Source of the DNA: Berkiella_A sp964633725
Lineage (GTDB): Bacteria > Pseudomonadota > Gammaproteobacteria > Berkiellales > Berkiellaceae
Assembly: GCA_964633725.1 (NCBI GenBank)
Contig: CAZWHY010000004.1
Coordinates: 43,503-107,502, forward strand
Direction of reading: 5' to 3'
Length of the DNA: 64,000 nucleotides
Made by a program: the position numbers and the translations under genes. Positions 1-8,055 of this stretch are shown here, in pieces (the stretch's first letter is position 1; the number at the start of each line of letters is the position of its first letter). The notes under the pieces are model-generated. The model was not told the origin of the DNA and searched no databases. It worked only from the letters and a program-made list of their open reading frames with translations.

Positions 1-1297
1 CATCGAATAATTGTGCCAATACTTCTCGCCTAGCACGAGGATAGCGGATCCATGTTATACCACTCATGGGATCATTGACTAATTTATCAACATCATTGGG
101 TAAATACCGCCCAAAAAACTTAATTCTCGCAGCCAACGCCAACTGATATGTTCGGGTCACCGCTTCGGCGCTGCCTAGATATTTTTTAAGTGTAGCGGTA
201 CCCACTTCTGGCCTTTTGTTAAATACAGGTGAGTGTGTAATAGCTTCTCTTGCTTGTAAAATGAGATTTAACACTCTCGTGCCTGAGTTTTGGTCAAAGC
301 TTGGCACAAATTGATTGGCAATAGAGTCTAAATGCTTATCTATTAGTTCAATGATTCCTTCATAATCTTTCTTGAGTTCAACAAGTGGCAAGATAATTCG
401 TTCGGATTTTTCTAAGGGTAAAAAAGTGTAAGCGGCCAAACTGACTGCGCCTATCGTTTCTTTTTCTAAAAAATGAATTGCCTTTACAATTGAGCCACCT
501 TCTATTAACTTCGCCTTTACCAGTTTCGTCGCCTTGGCAACATGCTTTTCTAATGTTTCAGTATAACGCTCCGTTAATATTGTGTAACATTTTCGCTCAT
601 CATCACAAAGTTTATGCTGATTGATTTGCTCAAAAAATTCTTTAATCCGTGACTCATCTATATGATGCTCAGCATCATCTTCGTCTGGATTTATTTCCAA
701 ATACTCAGTATAGTGAATAACGAACGAACGATATGCCGTTAATATTTCTTTTTGTACCACTGAAAAATATTTTTCAGACTCTTTTTTTGACACTTGTTTT
801 ATTGCTTCAACAACAAACTGTTTTTGTTGAAGCCAAAATTCATGCCAATCCGGATCCCCTAATATATCTGCATCTAATTGATCAAATAGAGTATATAGCC
901 TATGAATGGTTTCAAGTCTAATCGGAGGCGCCCATGCGCGATGTTGGTAATGTTGTTTTGCAGTGCTAATAAACCTTTGTGCGTTCACGCCCAAACATTC
1001 GACTGGTAGTTGGATAGTATCATTCAACAAAAATATTTTAAGCCTTTTATTGCGCTTATTAGAACGTGTTAAAATATTATGCTTACTTTCTACAAAACAA
1101 ATCAATTTTAACCAATCAACCACTGTGTTTGGCTTACTATTTTTATTGAGTATCAATTCAAGCACATTCGCTTTATTTGTCTTGTTGCTATTCAGCTCGA
1201 TTTTTAATTCAGGCATATTCTTATTTTTATGTTCTTCTAAGTATGTTACCCATTCATCTATAGAAAATGTTTGCCAATTAAGTGGCGATTCACTCAT
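1..1297 (-). CDS. Unrecognised protein, 3' end beyond the window
   Basis: An uninterrupted minus-strand reading frame runs from an ATG at 1297 (beginning MSESPLNWQTFSIDEW) to the left edge with no stop, giving at least 432 residues, so the C-terminus lies outside the window. The start is supported by AGAGG about 8 bases upstream. The visible protein is hydrophilic, mostly predicted helical, rich in Lys/Glu/Leu, with no signal peptide, membrane segment or motif I recognise. The short plus-strand frames over this stretch are shadows. It faces away from the next large gene. A cytoplasmic or secreted effector-like role is possible but nothing in the sequence establishes it. Confidence 0.75.
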   Translation of the reverse strand, partial: MSESPLNWQTFSIDEWVTYLEEHKNKNMPELKIELNSNKTNKANVLELILNKNSKPNTVVDWLKLICFVESKHNILTRSNKRNKRLKIFLLNDTIQLPVECLGVNAQRFISTAKQHYQHRAWAPPIRLETIHRLYTLFDQLDADILGDPDWHEFWLQQKQFVVEAIKQVSKKESEKYFSVVQKEILTAYRSFVIHYTEYLEINPDEDDAEHHIDESRIKEFFEQINQHKLCDDERKCYTILTERYTETLEKHVAKATKLVKAKLIEGGSIVKAIHFLEKETIGAVSLAAYTFLPLEKSERIILPLVELKKDYEGIIELIDKHLDSIANQFVPSFDQNSGTRVLNLILQAREAITHSPVFNKRPEVGTATLKKYLGSAEAVTRTYQLALAARIKFFGRYLPNDVDKLVNDPMSGITWIRYPRARREVLAQLFD

Positions 1298-1404
1298 TAT
1301 TATAGCCTCTAAGCCTTTTTTATTGTCAATTTAGACAACAAAAGACGAAGGATAGTTCACTTTTCCAATATTGAAATGTAAATACACCTGTTCTTATTCT
1401 GACA

Positions 1405-1538
1405 CGCAGAAAAAAGCCTGCATATAGGAATGGGTATGTTTCACAATGTTCAATTGTTGTGAATAAACCAACTTTTTCTGTCCAACAAGTTGTTTGATAA
1501 GTAATATCAATACCATATCCAAGCATTTCTTTATCCAC
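1405..1538 (-). pseudogene. Truncated, internally deleted copy of the leader peptide gene at 4707-4940
   Basis: The stretch 1430-1535 is nearly identical to 4764-4869, with only a handful of mismatches over about 105 bases. It encodes the same core block (YGIDITYQT-CWTEKVGLF-TIEHCETYP). The leader-encoding 5' part is missing: reading upstream in frame gives a stop immediately before RWVDKEM. On the other side, the left arm of the terminator hairpin found at 4667-4677 is joined directly to the CETYP codons, so about 80 bases including the 3' end of the gene and the right hairpin arm are deleted. The result is a non-functional remnant. Confidence 0.7.
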
Positions 1539-1777
1539 CCAACGTTAGAAATGACAGTTACACTTATTTTCTCGCATGTGAAAGGCACCTCATATCTTGT
1601 TTGGGGTGCCCAGGTGACAATATGGTAGTTTTCTTGGGCCAGAAGGACAAAGAATCTGATACAAATTCAATTAAATAGACCTATGTCAGAAACTCGGCTT
1701 TACTGCAGGTAGTTAATATGCTACTCTGTAAAATATTTTTATGTTGATAAATAAATTGAGTCGATAGAGGTACTAGA
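1539..1777. other. Intergenic stretch with an inverted repeat
   Basis: No gene is seen here. An inverted repeat GGCACC...GGTGCC lies at about 1585-1611 without a T-run on either side. The last bases before 1778 carry AGAGG, the probable ribosome binding site of the next gene. Confidence 0.4.
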
Positions 1778-4390
1778 ATGATTGGCAAGTTTCCACCCGT
1801 AACTGCTTTAAAGATAATACAAACTTGCATGGAGCAGATCGACATCCAACACGAAGGTGTGTTTAGATGTGATGGAAGTAAGATAAGAAAAGATTTTTTC
1901 TTTTACAATGTTGAATACTATTTAACCGATAGTGGCAGGGAATCTGAGCCTGATTATGAGCTTGATAAATTTGAGATTCAGGGACTCATATCTGACGTTA
2001 TTACTAGGGATTGCACACCAGAAGTACGAAGTGTCCTTTTATCAGATATTGTAAGAGATTGTATTAAATACATTGTGATCCCACCCGCTACAATAAATCT
2101 CGCCCGTCAATTCACTAAAAATTATATTTCAGATAGTGACAAAAATAATGAAATTAAATGGCAAGATTTTTTCAATCTACTTTTAGATCCTGAATTTGAT
2201 CCCCAGCTAAGAGCAGTAGTATTAAACTTATTAAAAACTTCGAAATCTTATATCACTGAGATAACCAGATGCCGAAAAGAAAGAGAAGCAGAAAATAAGG
2301 AAGAACAAAAGAGTCAAGAAAAGGAAAAAGAGAAGGAGAAGGAGAAGGAAGATATTCAAGCTGCAAGTTTTTTAATTTCAGGGAGTTTTAGCAGACTATT
2401 ACAAGTAGACCCAGATCCTAGAATATTTTCTGCTGCTGGTTTTCAATTAAGAAAAATGCTGGGTGAATTTTTCAAAAGCAACGAAGTTGGAAGCTACCTG
2501 ACAAAATTAGAGGTTTTAGTTGAACCGATACAGCAGCCTTCAGAAAACGATGAAAATGAAATGGCAGATCGGCTCCACTCTATGTGTTTCCAGCAATCTG
2601 AACAAGATGAGCAAAAGTCTCTAGCCAATGAATATATATATTCTTCCGCAGAAATACCCGTTGAAACTGCACGAATTGTAATAGAGCAGTGTCTCAACAA
2701 ACTAGACTGCTCAAAAGTAAATATTCATAGCCTAGCAGGAGATGAAATCTGTGAAGGTTTTATTTTAAAGCAGTTGATTGAGCATATTGAACGCAATAGG
2801 AAAAACTCTCCTGATAATAAATTAGAACAAATTAACTTTGCTGGGTGGCTTGATGATTTTGTTTTATTCAAAGGTAAAGATAGTACCTCTTCTGCACATA
2901 ACGCTTTATTGAACATTTTAAAAAATACATTTTATTTAGCGTCAGCTCCAGAAAAAACGATTAGGAAATATGAATCATATATAGGCGCTAAATTAGTATC
3001 AAATACTAAACCTGACTATGAAGTGCTTGCTAAAAAGTTTATTGCGCGAATTAAACCGACTAAACATGAAAATAAGCATGATACTAATGAATATAAACGC
3101 CTAATTTTAGATATAGTATTCATTGGGGAAAAATTATTACAAGAAAACAAAGCGCTTTCCACAGAAACCGTGTCAACTTATGTTGCTGGTATATTACAAC
3201 ATTTGTTATCTAAAAATTCTAGTCAGATAGGCCAAGACACAATACGCATTCAGATCGAGTCAATAGCCAAAGATTTAAATGATTTATATCAAAAAATGAC
3301 TATAAAATGTGTTGAGAACCCGAGGGATAATTTTGTTAAGCTTTGTAATATTCAGGGTGAAAAAACAACAAGAAAGTCATTATACAAGCATTTTTCCCCT
3401 CCAATGAGTTCATCCTCTAGCTCATCATCCTCTAGCTCACCATCCTCTAGCTCATCATTCTCTAGTTCACCATCCTCTAGCTCATCATCCTCTAGCTCAC
3501 CATCCTCTAGCTCATCATCCTCTAGCTCACCATCCTCTAGCTCATCATTCTCTAGTTCAGTACCTTCTAGCTCACCTGGTAGAGACTTTTATTCTATGTT
3601 TACCAAAAGCAGAACACCACCAGGTCGTAGTAGCCAATCCGTTCTTTCAAACCCAGTTAGAACCACGCCACCTCCTTTTACGTTGCCTCAATCAGTAGGT
3701 GCTAAGGAGGATCGATCACCCGTTACTAAACAAGTTTCATTTGATGCCCCCCTATCTCCTTATAAAGCTCGTGAAGAAGTGCCAAACACACCCAGATTTA
3801 GACCAATACCAAGTCCAACATGGGGAAACTCAGCACCAGACAGCGAACTTACATTTCCTGGTAATGATACAACACCTCGTACATTGGTGTCTTTAAATTT
3901 TGGAGAAGAAGGACTAACTACTCAACGAGTTGAACTTTCAAACTCACCAGAGAGTGAATTACTACCCCATTACACAATAGATCAGAACAAACCTAAAAAG
4001 AATGGGCGGAAATCCTCTGTCCCCCAACTAAATAGATACCCTAGTAGCAGCTCACCCAACATACAGCTTGATAGTTCAGGGGGATCTACGTTGCCTTCAG
4101 GCACCGTGACTAGATTAGATATGAGTAATATCCAACCGCTTTATTCACGACATTCCAACAATCCATCAAACAAAGGTGAATATAAACGTAGGCCTTCAGA
4201 TCTGTTACCAAAACATCCACAGAAACCTGAACCAATGCATCCCCTAAAAACTTTAGCTATTCAGAGTTCTGGTCCTGCTAAGTATCGTGATGGTGAAGAA
4301 AGAACAAGGCATAAGGAACAAGAAGATTTACCGGAGTCAATTAAGTCTAAGAAGGGCGCGGAGAATTTTTCCAAAACTCCAAGAAAGTAA
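1778..4390 (+). CDS. Large serine-rich-tract protein, candidate effector
   Basis: This 870-residue protein matches no family I recognise. Residues 1-540 are hydrophilic and mostly helical, with a short Lys/Glu run near residues 182-195 (EKEKEKEKEKED). Residues about 545-605 are an almost pure serine tract with regularly spaced Pro/Phe. The C-terminal 270 residues are Pro/Ser/Thr-rich and look disordered, with several SSSP-type and TPP motifs that could be phosphorylated in a eukaryotic host. There is no signal peptide or membrane segment. The ATG at 1778 is supported by AGAGG about 10 bases upstream. The gene stands alone between two unrelated minus-strand loci. The long disordered Ser/Pro region is typical of secreted proteins of intracellular bacteria, but secretion is inference. 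Confidence 0.8.
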   Translation: MIGKFPPVTALKIIQTCMEQIDIQHEGVFRCDGSKIRKDFFFYNVEYYLTDSGRESEPDYELDKFEIQGLISDVITRDCTPEVRSVLLSDIVRDCIKYIVIPPATINLARQFTKNYISDSDKNNEIKWQDFFNLLLDPEFDPQLRAVVLNLLKTSKSYITEITRCRKEREAENKEEQKSQEKEKEKEKEKEDIQAASFLISGSFSRLLQVDPDPRIFSAAGFQLRKMLGEFFKSNEVGSYLTKLEVLVEPIQQPSENDENEMADRLHSMCFQQSEQDEQKSLANEYIYSSAEIPVETARIVIEQCLNKLDCSKVNIHSLAGDEICEGFILKQLIEHIERNRKNSPDNKLEQINFAGWLDDFVLFKGKDSTSSAHNALLNILKNTFYLASAPEKTIRKYESYIGAKLVSNTKPDYEVLAKKFIARIKPTKHENKHDTNEYKRLILDIVFIGEKLLQENKALSTETVSTYVAGILQHLLSKNSSQIGQDTIRIQIESIAKDLNDLYQKMTIKCVENPRDNFVKLCNIQGEKTTRKSLYKHFSPPMSSSSSSSSSSSPSSSSSFSSSPSSSSSSSSSPSSSSSSSSSPSSSSSFSSSVPSSSPGRDFYSMFTKSRTPPGRSSQSVLSNPVRTTPPPFTLPQSVGAKEDRSPVTKQVSFDAPLSPYKAREEVPNTPRFRPIPSPTWGNSAPDSELTFPGNDTTPRTLVSLNFGEEGLTTQRVELSNSPESELLPHYTIDQNKPKKNGRKSSVPQLNRYPSSSSPNIQLDSSGGSTLPSGTVTRLDMSNIQPLYSRHSNNPSNKGEYKRRPSDLLPKHPQKPEPMHPLKTLAIQSSGPAKYRDGEERTRHKEQEDLPESIKSKKGAENFSKTPRK
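3408..3575 (+). repeat. 15/30-bp in-frame tandem repeats coding for polyserine
   Basis: Units of the type TCATCCTCTAGCTCA / CCATCCTCTAGCTCA recur about ten times. The period of 30 bases encodes PSSSSSSSSS decamers. Because the unit is a multiple of three, copy-number change would alter tract length without breaking the frame. Confidence 0.9.
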
Positions 4391-4658
4391 ACGAGTACCC
4401 TGTTTATGGGTGCAGCCTTGATTTTGCACGTAACATTAGACACAGCGATAAATGATTGTATATTTAATTTCAACGCCTCGTTCAAGCATTATTTTTTCAG
4501 TTCGAGATAGCTTAATTGATAATGTAAACTCCAATGAACATTAAGAAGAATGTTTCTTTTCCAGACTTACGCCATTTGAAAGGGTTATTGAGTTGAGCAT
4601 ACCTAAAAATAGTTATATTTTGTGGCATCCCTAGAATCATTTCAATCCAACACTGCCG
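4391..4658. other. Intergenic, nothing recognised
   Basis: Between the serine-rich gene and the terminator of the leader-peptide gene there is no reading frame with a credible start and no tRNA-like fold. No strong terminator for the upstream plus-strand gene is visible. Confidence 0.4.
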
Positions 4659-4686
4659 AAAAAAAAGCCTGCATATAGCAGGCTTC
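4659..4686 (-). terminator. Rho-independent terminator of the leader-peptide gene
   Basis: On the minus strand the hairpin GAAGCCTGC / GCAGGC with a 5-base TATAT-type loop is followed by eight T residues. It lies about 20 bases downstream of the stop at 4707. Confidence 0.8.
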
Positions 4687-4706
4687 TATTCTCACATAAC
4701 AGCGAA

Positions 4707-4940
4707 TTAGTATATATATACAACGCTGCGTGGTTCTGTGATTTCAAAATGACTAATGATAGGGTATGTTTCACAATGTTCAATTGTTGCGAATAAACCA
4801 ACTTTTTCTGTCCAACAAATTGTTTGATAAGTAATATCAATACCATATCCAACCATTTCTTCATCAGCCCAAAGAATTGGGTAATATAAATCTGTACCAC
4901 CAGAAACGTTGTTCACTTCTTCAGTCATTAGTTGACGCAT
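4707..4940 (-). CDS. Small protein with double-glycine-type export leader
   Basis: The 77-residue product starts MRQLMTEEVNNVSGG, which fits the class II bacteriocin/microcin leader pattern: hydrophobics and Glu at the family positions, Val at -4 and Gly-Gly at -2/-1. Such leaders are cut by C39-peptidase ABC exporters. The predicted 62-residue core is acidic and aromatic with two cysteines (TICWTEK and IEHCETYP), unlike a glycine-rich pore-former. GAGG lies about 9 bases before the ATG, and a strong terminator follows. A deleted duplicate lies at 1405-1538. No exporter, immunity gene or modification enzyme is adjacent, so antibacterial activity cannot be claimed. It could equally be a secreted host-directed peptide. 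Confidence 0.7.
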   Translation of the reverse strand: MRQLMTEEVNNVSGGTDLYYPILWADEEMVGYGIDITYQTICWTEKVGLFATIEHCETYPIISHFEITEPRSVVYIY

Positions 4941-5104
4941 AATAATTTCCTCGACTATCGTTTAAAAGGTAAAACTTTTTTCTCAAAAGTTGGGAGAATA
5001 ATAGCGTAGACAAAAATATATCGCTACCTCTTAACCTACCGTTTGTCGACTTAAAAAAACCATTTATCGACTAAAAGTAACACGCCGGAAATTCATTTAA
5101 CCAA

Positions 5105-5746
5105 CTATGGGGCTAACCTTATCTGATTCCACTGCTTATTAGCGAATTTATAGCTAATACGATCATGTAACCTATTTGGGTGTCCTTGAAAAAACTCAAA
5201 ATAACTTGGTTTTATCGTGTAACCTCCCCAATTGTCAGGGCATGCAATTTCTGTTGGCAATTGTTTTTCAAAATTCTCATAGGCTGTTTCCAAAACATGC
5301 CGGTCTTTAATTTCGTGACTTTGGTGGGATATAACTGCACTAATTTGACTCTCTAGCGGTCTGGTCTTGAAGTACTTTTCAGACACATCATGGGGCACTT
5401 TGTGACATGTGCCTAATATCCGAACCTGCCTAGATAGCGCCGCCCAATAAAAATTAAGTGCAACATTTTGATTAGAGGCAATCTGATCGCCTTTTTGGCT
5501 AGAATAATTGGTATAAAAAACAAGATTATTGTTTTTTATCTCTTTTAACAAAACAATACGAGAATCAGGGCAGCCGCGCTCTGAGACGGTAGAAAGCACA
5601 AAGCACTGAGCATCCAGAATATCTTGCTTGATAGCTTCTTCTAACCACAATTCAAACATAGTGTGCGGCGATTTAGCTAATAGCTTCTCATCTAAAACAA
5701 TACCACCATAATCTCTACGTAAGTCATTTAATTCTATATCGGTCAT
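5105..5746 (-). CDS. pdxH: Pyridoxamine/pyridoxine 5'-phosphate oxidase
   Basis: PdxH is the FMN-dependent oxidase that converts pyridoxamine or pyridoxine 5'-phosphate to pyridoxal 5'-phosphate in the cytoplasm. The product aligns over its whole length with the family: DLRRDYGG at the N-terminus, the SRIVLLKE and FYTNYSSQKG FMN/substrate-binding blocks, VRILGTCHKV, and the C-terminal PNRLHDRISY...RLAP signature. I chose the ATG at 5746, which gives 213 residues (family about 215). The longer frame from 5797 adds a poor, Lys/Ile-rich 17-residue extension overlapping the upstream region of the divergent permease gene. Confidence 0.95.
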   Translation of the reverse strand: MTDIELNDLRRDYGGIVLDEKLLAKSPHTMFELWLEEAIKQDILDAQCFVLSTVSERGCPDSRIVLLKEIKNNNLVFYTNYSSQKGDQIASNQNVALNFYWAALSRQVRILGTCHKVPHDVSEKYFKTRPLESQISAVISHQSHEIKDRHVLETAYENFEKQLPTEIACPDNWGGYTIKPSYFEFFQGHPNRLHDRISYKFANKQWNQIRLAP

Positions 5747-5870
5747 ATCCCAAGCTCTCTCTTTTTTATTTATATTTATTTCTATGTATATATGCACTCA
5801 TTTAGTTAGGTTGCACATGAAAAACATAAGACGTATAATATTTTTTTCAATTTCAATCATTCATATAATT

Positions 5871-6779
5871 ATGCCAGATGCTCACAACCCATTATGGTCT
5901 GCAACCGCCTTAGGATGCCTTGCTCTTGTTTTATGGGGCTTTGGTGCGGTATTGGTTGCATCACTAAGCGACATGCCAAGGTTTGAACTTGTCACCATCG
6001 TTTTTGCTTCCAGCTGCTATTTATCACTATGCCGTATAACAGCGAATAAAACATGGTATAAGATTAAAAAAGTCCCAGTTAAAATATGGGGCATTGGGAT
6101 TTTAGGTATTTATTTTGCAAACCTTTCTTTTGTTTGTGCCATGCAATATGCGCCTCCAGAAAAAGTTGACCTTATCAATTATCTATGGCCAATCATAGTA
6201 ACCATTATCTCCCCAATTTTATTCAAAAATAATTTAAAAAAACATCATTTCCTTGGCGTTGCTATCGCTTTTATAGGTATTTTTATATTATTGACAAATG
6301 GCAAAGGGCTGGAAGGCTTTGAGCCACAATATTTTCTCGGATATTTTTTAGCCGCACTCAATGCAGTTTTTTGGAGCGTGTATATTTTATTTAGTAAAAA
6401 AAACCCACATATCCCCAATGAAATGATTGGTATCTATTGCGGTATTGGTGCGGTTTGCTCTCTTATTCTACATTGTAAATTTGAGACTTTCGTGCTGCCA
6501 TCAGACCAGCAATTAATAACAATGATAACCATTGGGCTTGCCGGGCAAGGATTAGCCTATATCCTTTGGGATCGTGCGATAAAATTTGGCCATTATTATT
6601 TATTGTGCACGCTCTCATATTTTGCCCCGATTCTATCGATATTATTATTAGTAAAATTTCATTATACTCAAACAAGCGATCAACTATGGCTAGCAGTAGC
6701 ATTAGTTAGCTTTGGTGCTTTTTTAACAGAACCAAAATTACTTACTTTATTTAAAATTAAATTAATAAAATCAAAATAA
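5871..6779 (+). CDS. DMT-family (EamA) permease, YddG-like
   Basis: The 302-residue product has about ten hydrophobic segments in the two-times-five-helix arrangement of the drug/metabolite transporter superfamily. It opens with ALGCLALVLWGFGAVLVASL, as in YddG-type exporters of aromatic amino acids, and carries the internal YLWPIIVTI and second-half LAGQGLAYILWDRAIK blocks. Substrate is unknown. The start is uncertain: ATGs also exist at 5784 and 5817 (the latter with a weak AGG), but 5871 gives the canonical family N-terminus. The gene is divergent from pdxH and 7 bases upstream of the next gene, probably co-transcribed with it. Confidence 0.85.
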   Translation: MPDAHNPLWSATALGCLALVLWGFGAVLVASLSDMPRFELVTIVFASSCYLSLCRITANKTWYKIKKVPVKIWGIGILGIYFANLSFVCAMQYAPPEKVDLINYLWPIIVTIISPILFKNNLKKHHFLGVAIAFIGIFILLTNGKGLEGFEPQYFLGYFLAALNAVFWSVYILFSKKNPHIPNEMIGIYCGIGAVCSLILHCKFETFVLPSDQQLITMITIGLAGQGLAYILWDRAIKFGHYYLLCTLSYFAPILSILLLVKFHYTQTSDQLWLAVALVSFGAFLTEPKLLTLFKIKLIKSK

Positions 6780-6786
6780 TATATTT

Positions 6787-7662
6787 ATGGACAAATACGC
6801 CAAACACATCACGCCCAGAGCTATAAAATTTCCCCCACCTAAGCATGGGCAAAAATTTTGGCATAGCAACGCCCCAGCACCAACTTATACGTTTAATACC
6901 TTGGCTTTATATTTACCCTTGTTGGAAAAAATGGTTGTATTAAGCTTAAAGCAGAGCGTATCAAAATTGAAAAATACTAATTTAAAACAAGAAGTGCAAA
7001 GCTTAATCGCACAAGAGGCGTATCATGGTAGCGAATATGCTAGAATGCTGCCGTCCCTTATTTACCAGCATTATCCAAACATACAAAAAAAGTATAAATT
7101 TAGAGTATTTGGTAGCTTTGCTTTGTTAATCAATAAAATACTGCCAAACTTCCATTATGCGCTCTCTGCTGCTGGTGAACATTTTACCGCCATCTCAGCC
7201 GATTTATTTCTACGCCAGCCTAAGTATTTTAAAGATGTGGCACCTGAGTATTCCGCAATTTGGCGCTGGCATGCCATAGAAGAAATTGAGCATAAAACCG
7301 TCGCTTTTGATGTATATCAATATTTTAGTAGCAGCTATATACAAAGAATTTCAGCCATGCTGATTATGACTATTGTATTTTGTACTTTTATGTTTAAGCC
7401 CATATGGCAAATGATGTGCCATGATCAAAACCACAAAAAACTAAATTTTTATCGATCTTTATTCAAATACCATTGGGGAAAAGGCGGTCTATGGCGTGGG
7501 TTATTAAAACCCTATTTCTACTATTATCATCCACGCTTCCACCCTAACAAAATCAACAATCATAATTTGATTGCAGATTGGAAATTACAATTATCAAAAC
7601 ACTCAAGCAATCATCAAGACCAATTAAATATTTTAAAATATCTCAAACCTGAATCAAGTTAA
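6787..7662 (+). CDS. Predicted metal-dependent hydrolase, ferritin-like (PF10118 type)
   Basis: This 291-residue protein belongs to the COG3687/PF10118 group of predicted metal-dependent hydrolases. Helical motifs supply likely metal ligands: QEAYHGSEY near residue 78, GEHFTAI near 128 and WHAIEEIEHKTVAFDVY near 160. A hydrophobic segment (SAMLIMTIVFCTFMF, about 190-204) may associate with the membrane. Substrates in this family are not established. It follows the DMT permease by 7 bases and is likely in its operon. A fossil of its own last 21 codons lies 1.7 kb downstream at 9377-9442, showing that the locus was once duplicated. Confidence 0.85.
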   Translation: MDKYAKHITPRAIKFPPPKHGQKFWHSNAPAPTYTFNTLALYLPLLEKMVVLSLKQSVSKLKNTNLKQEVQSLIAQEAYHGSEYARMLPSLIYQHYPNIQKKYKFRVFGSFALLINKILPNFHYALSAAGEHFTAISADLFLRQPKYFKDVAPEYSAIWRWHAIEEIEHKTVAFDVYQYFSSSYIQRISAMLIMTIVFCTFMFKPIWQMMCHDQNHKKLNFYRSLFKYHWGKGGLWRGLLKPYFYYYHPRFHPNKINNHNLIADWKLQLSKHSSNHQDQLNILKYLKPESS

Positions 7663-7902
7663 AAGGTACCGCCGCAAAGCAACCTGTCAACCGTGTGGTT
7701 CGCCGAACGGTTACACTCACATAAGATTCTGCTGTTTGTACAATATCAAGGACATGTTGACTACGTTGGAGAGCCCAACATTCCCGGGGGCATTTAAGCT
7801 ACTTCTTTTAAATTCATAACACCATCAATTCTCAAGCCGGGATACTAGCGCTCAAAATAATCGTGAACTTCCGGCGAATAATTATTGACTGGAAATTAGC
7901 AC
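7663..7902. other. Intergenic, decayed-looking sequence
   Basis: No intact gene is seen. On the minus strand about 7794-7890 a short frame reads PEVHDYFER, stop, YPGLRIDGVMNLKEVA, i.e. coding-like but interrupted by an amber codon, as expected for a decayed gene fragment. I cannot identify it. Confidence 0.3.
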
Positions 7903-8055
7903 ATGAACATTCTTTTAAAACCATATGGAATTGTAGTGATTTTGTTAGCGGTGTGTTTGCTCCTAAAATATAACCCGAATAGCAGCTTAACACAATCCCA
8001 AACCCTCACAACAATGTTCCATATAGGTAGGGTTCTAGATCTACATTATTATTAA
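7903..8055 (+). CDS. Possible 50-aa single-membrane-segment peptide or gene fragment
   Basis: An ATG at 7903 with GGAA about 8 bases upstream opens a 50-codon frame beginning MNILLKPYGIVVILLAVCLL, a clear hydrophobic N-terminal segment. It overlaps the 3' end of the opposite-strand gene by 50 bases. It may be the N-terminus of a membrane protein truncated when the neighbouring gene arrived, or chance. Confidence is low. Confidence 0.25.
   Translation: MNILLKPYGIVVILLAVCLLLKYNPNSSLTQSQTLTTMFHIGRVLDLHYY

Noticed and set aside
733..1334. Plus-strand frames at 733-921 and 963-1334
   Set aside because: They lie antisense to the long open minus-strand gene and encode Phe/Leu-rich peptides typical of shadow frames.
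3408..3575. CRISPR-like regular repeats
   Set aside because: The repeats are contiguous, in-frame and lack spacers; they code for serine.
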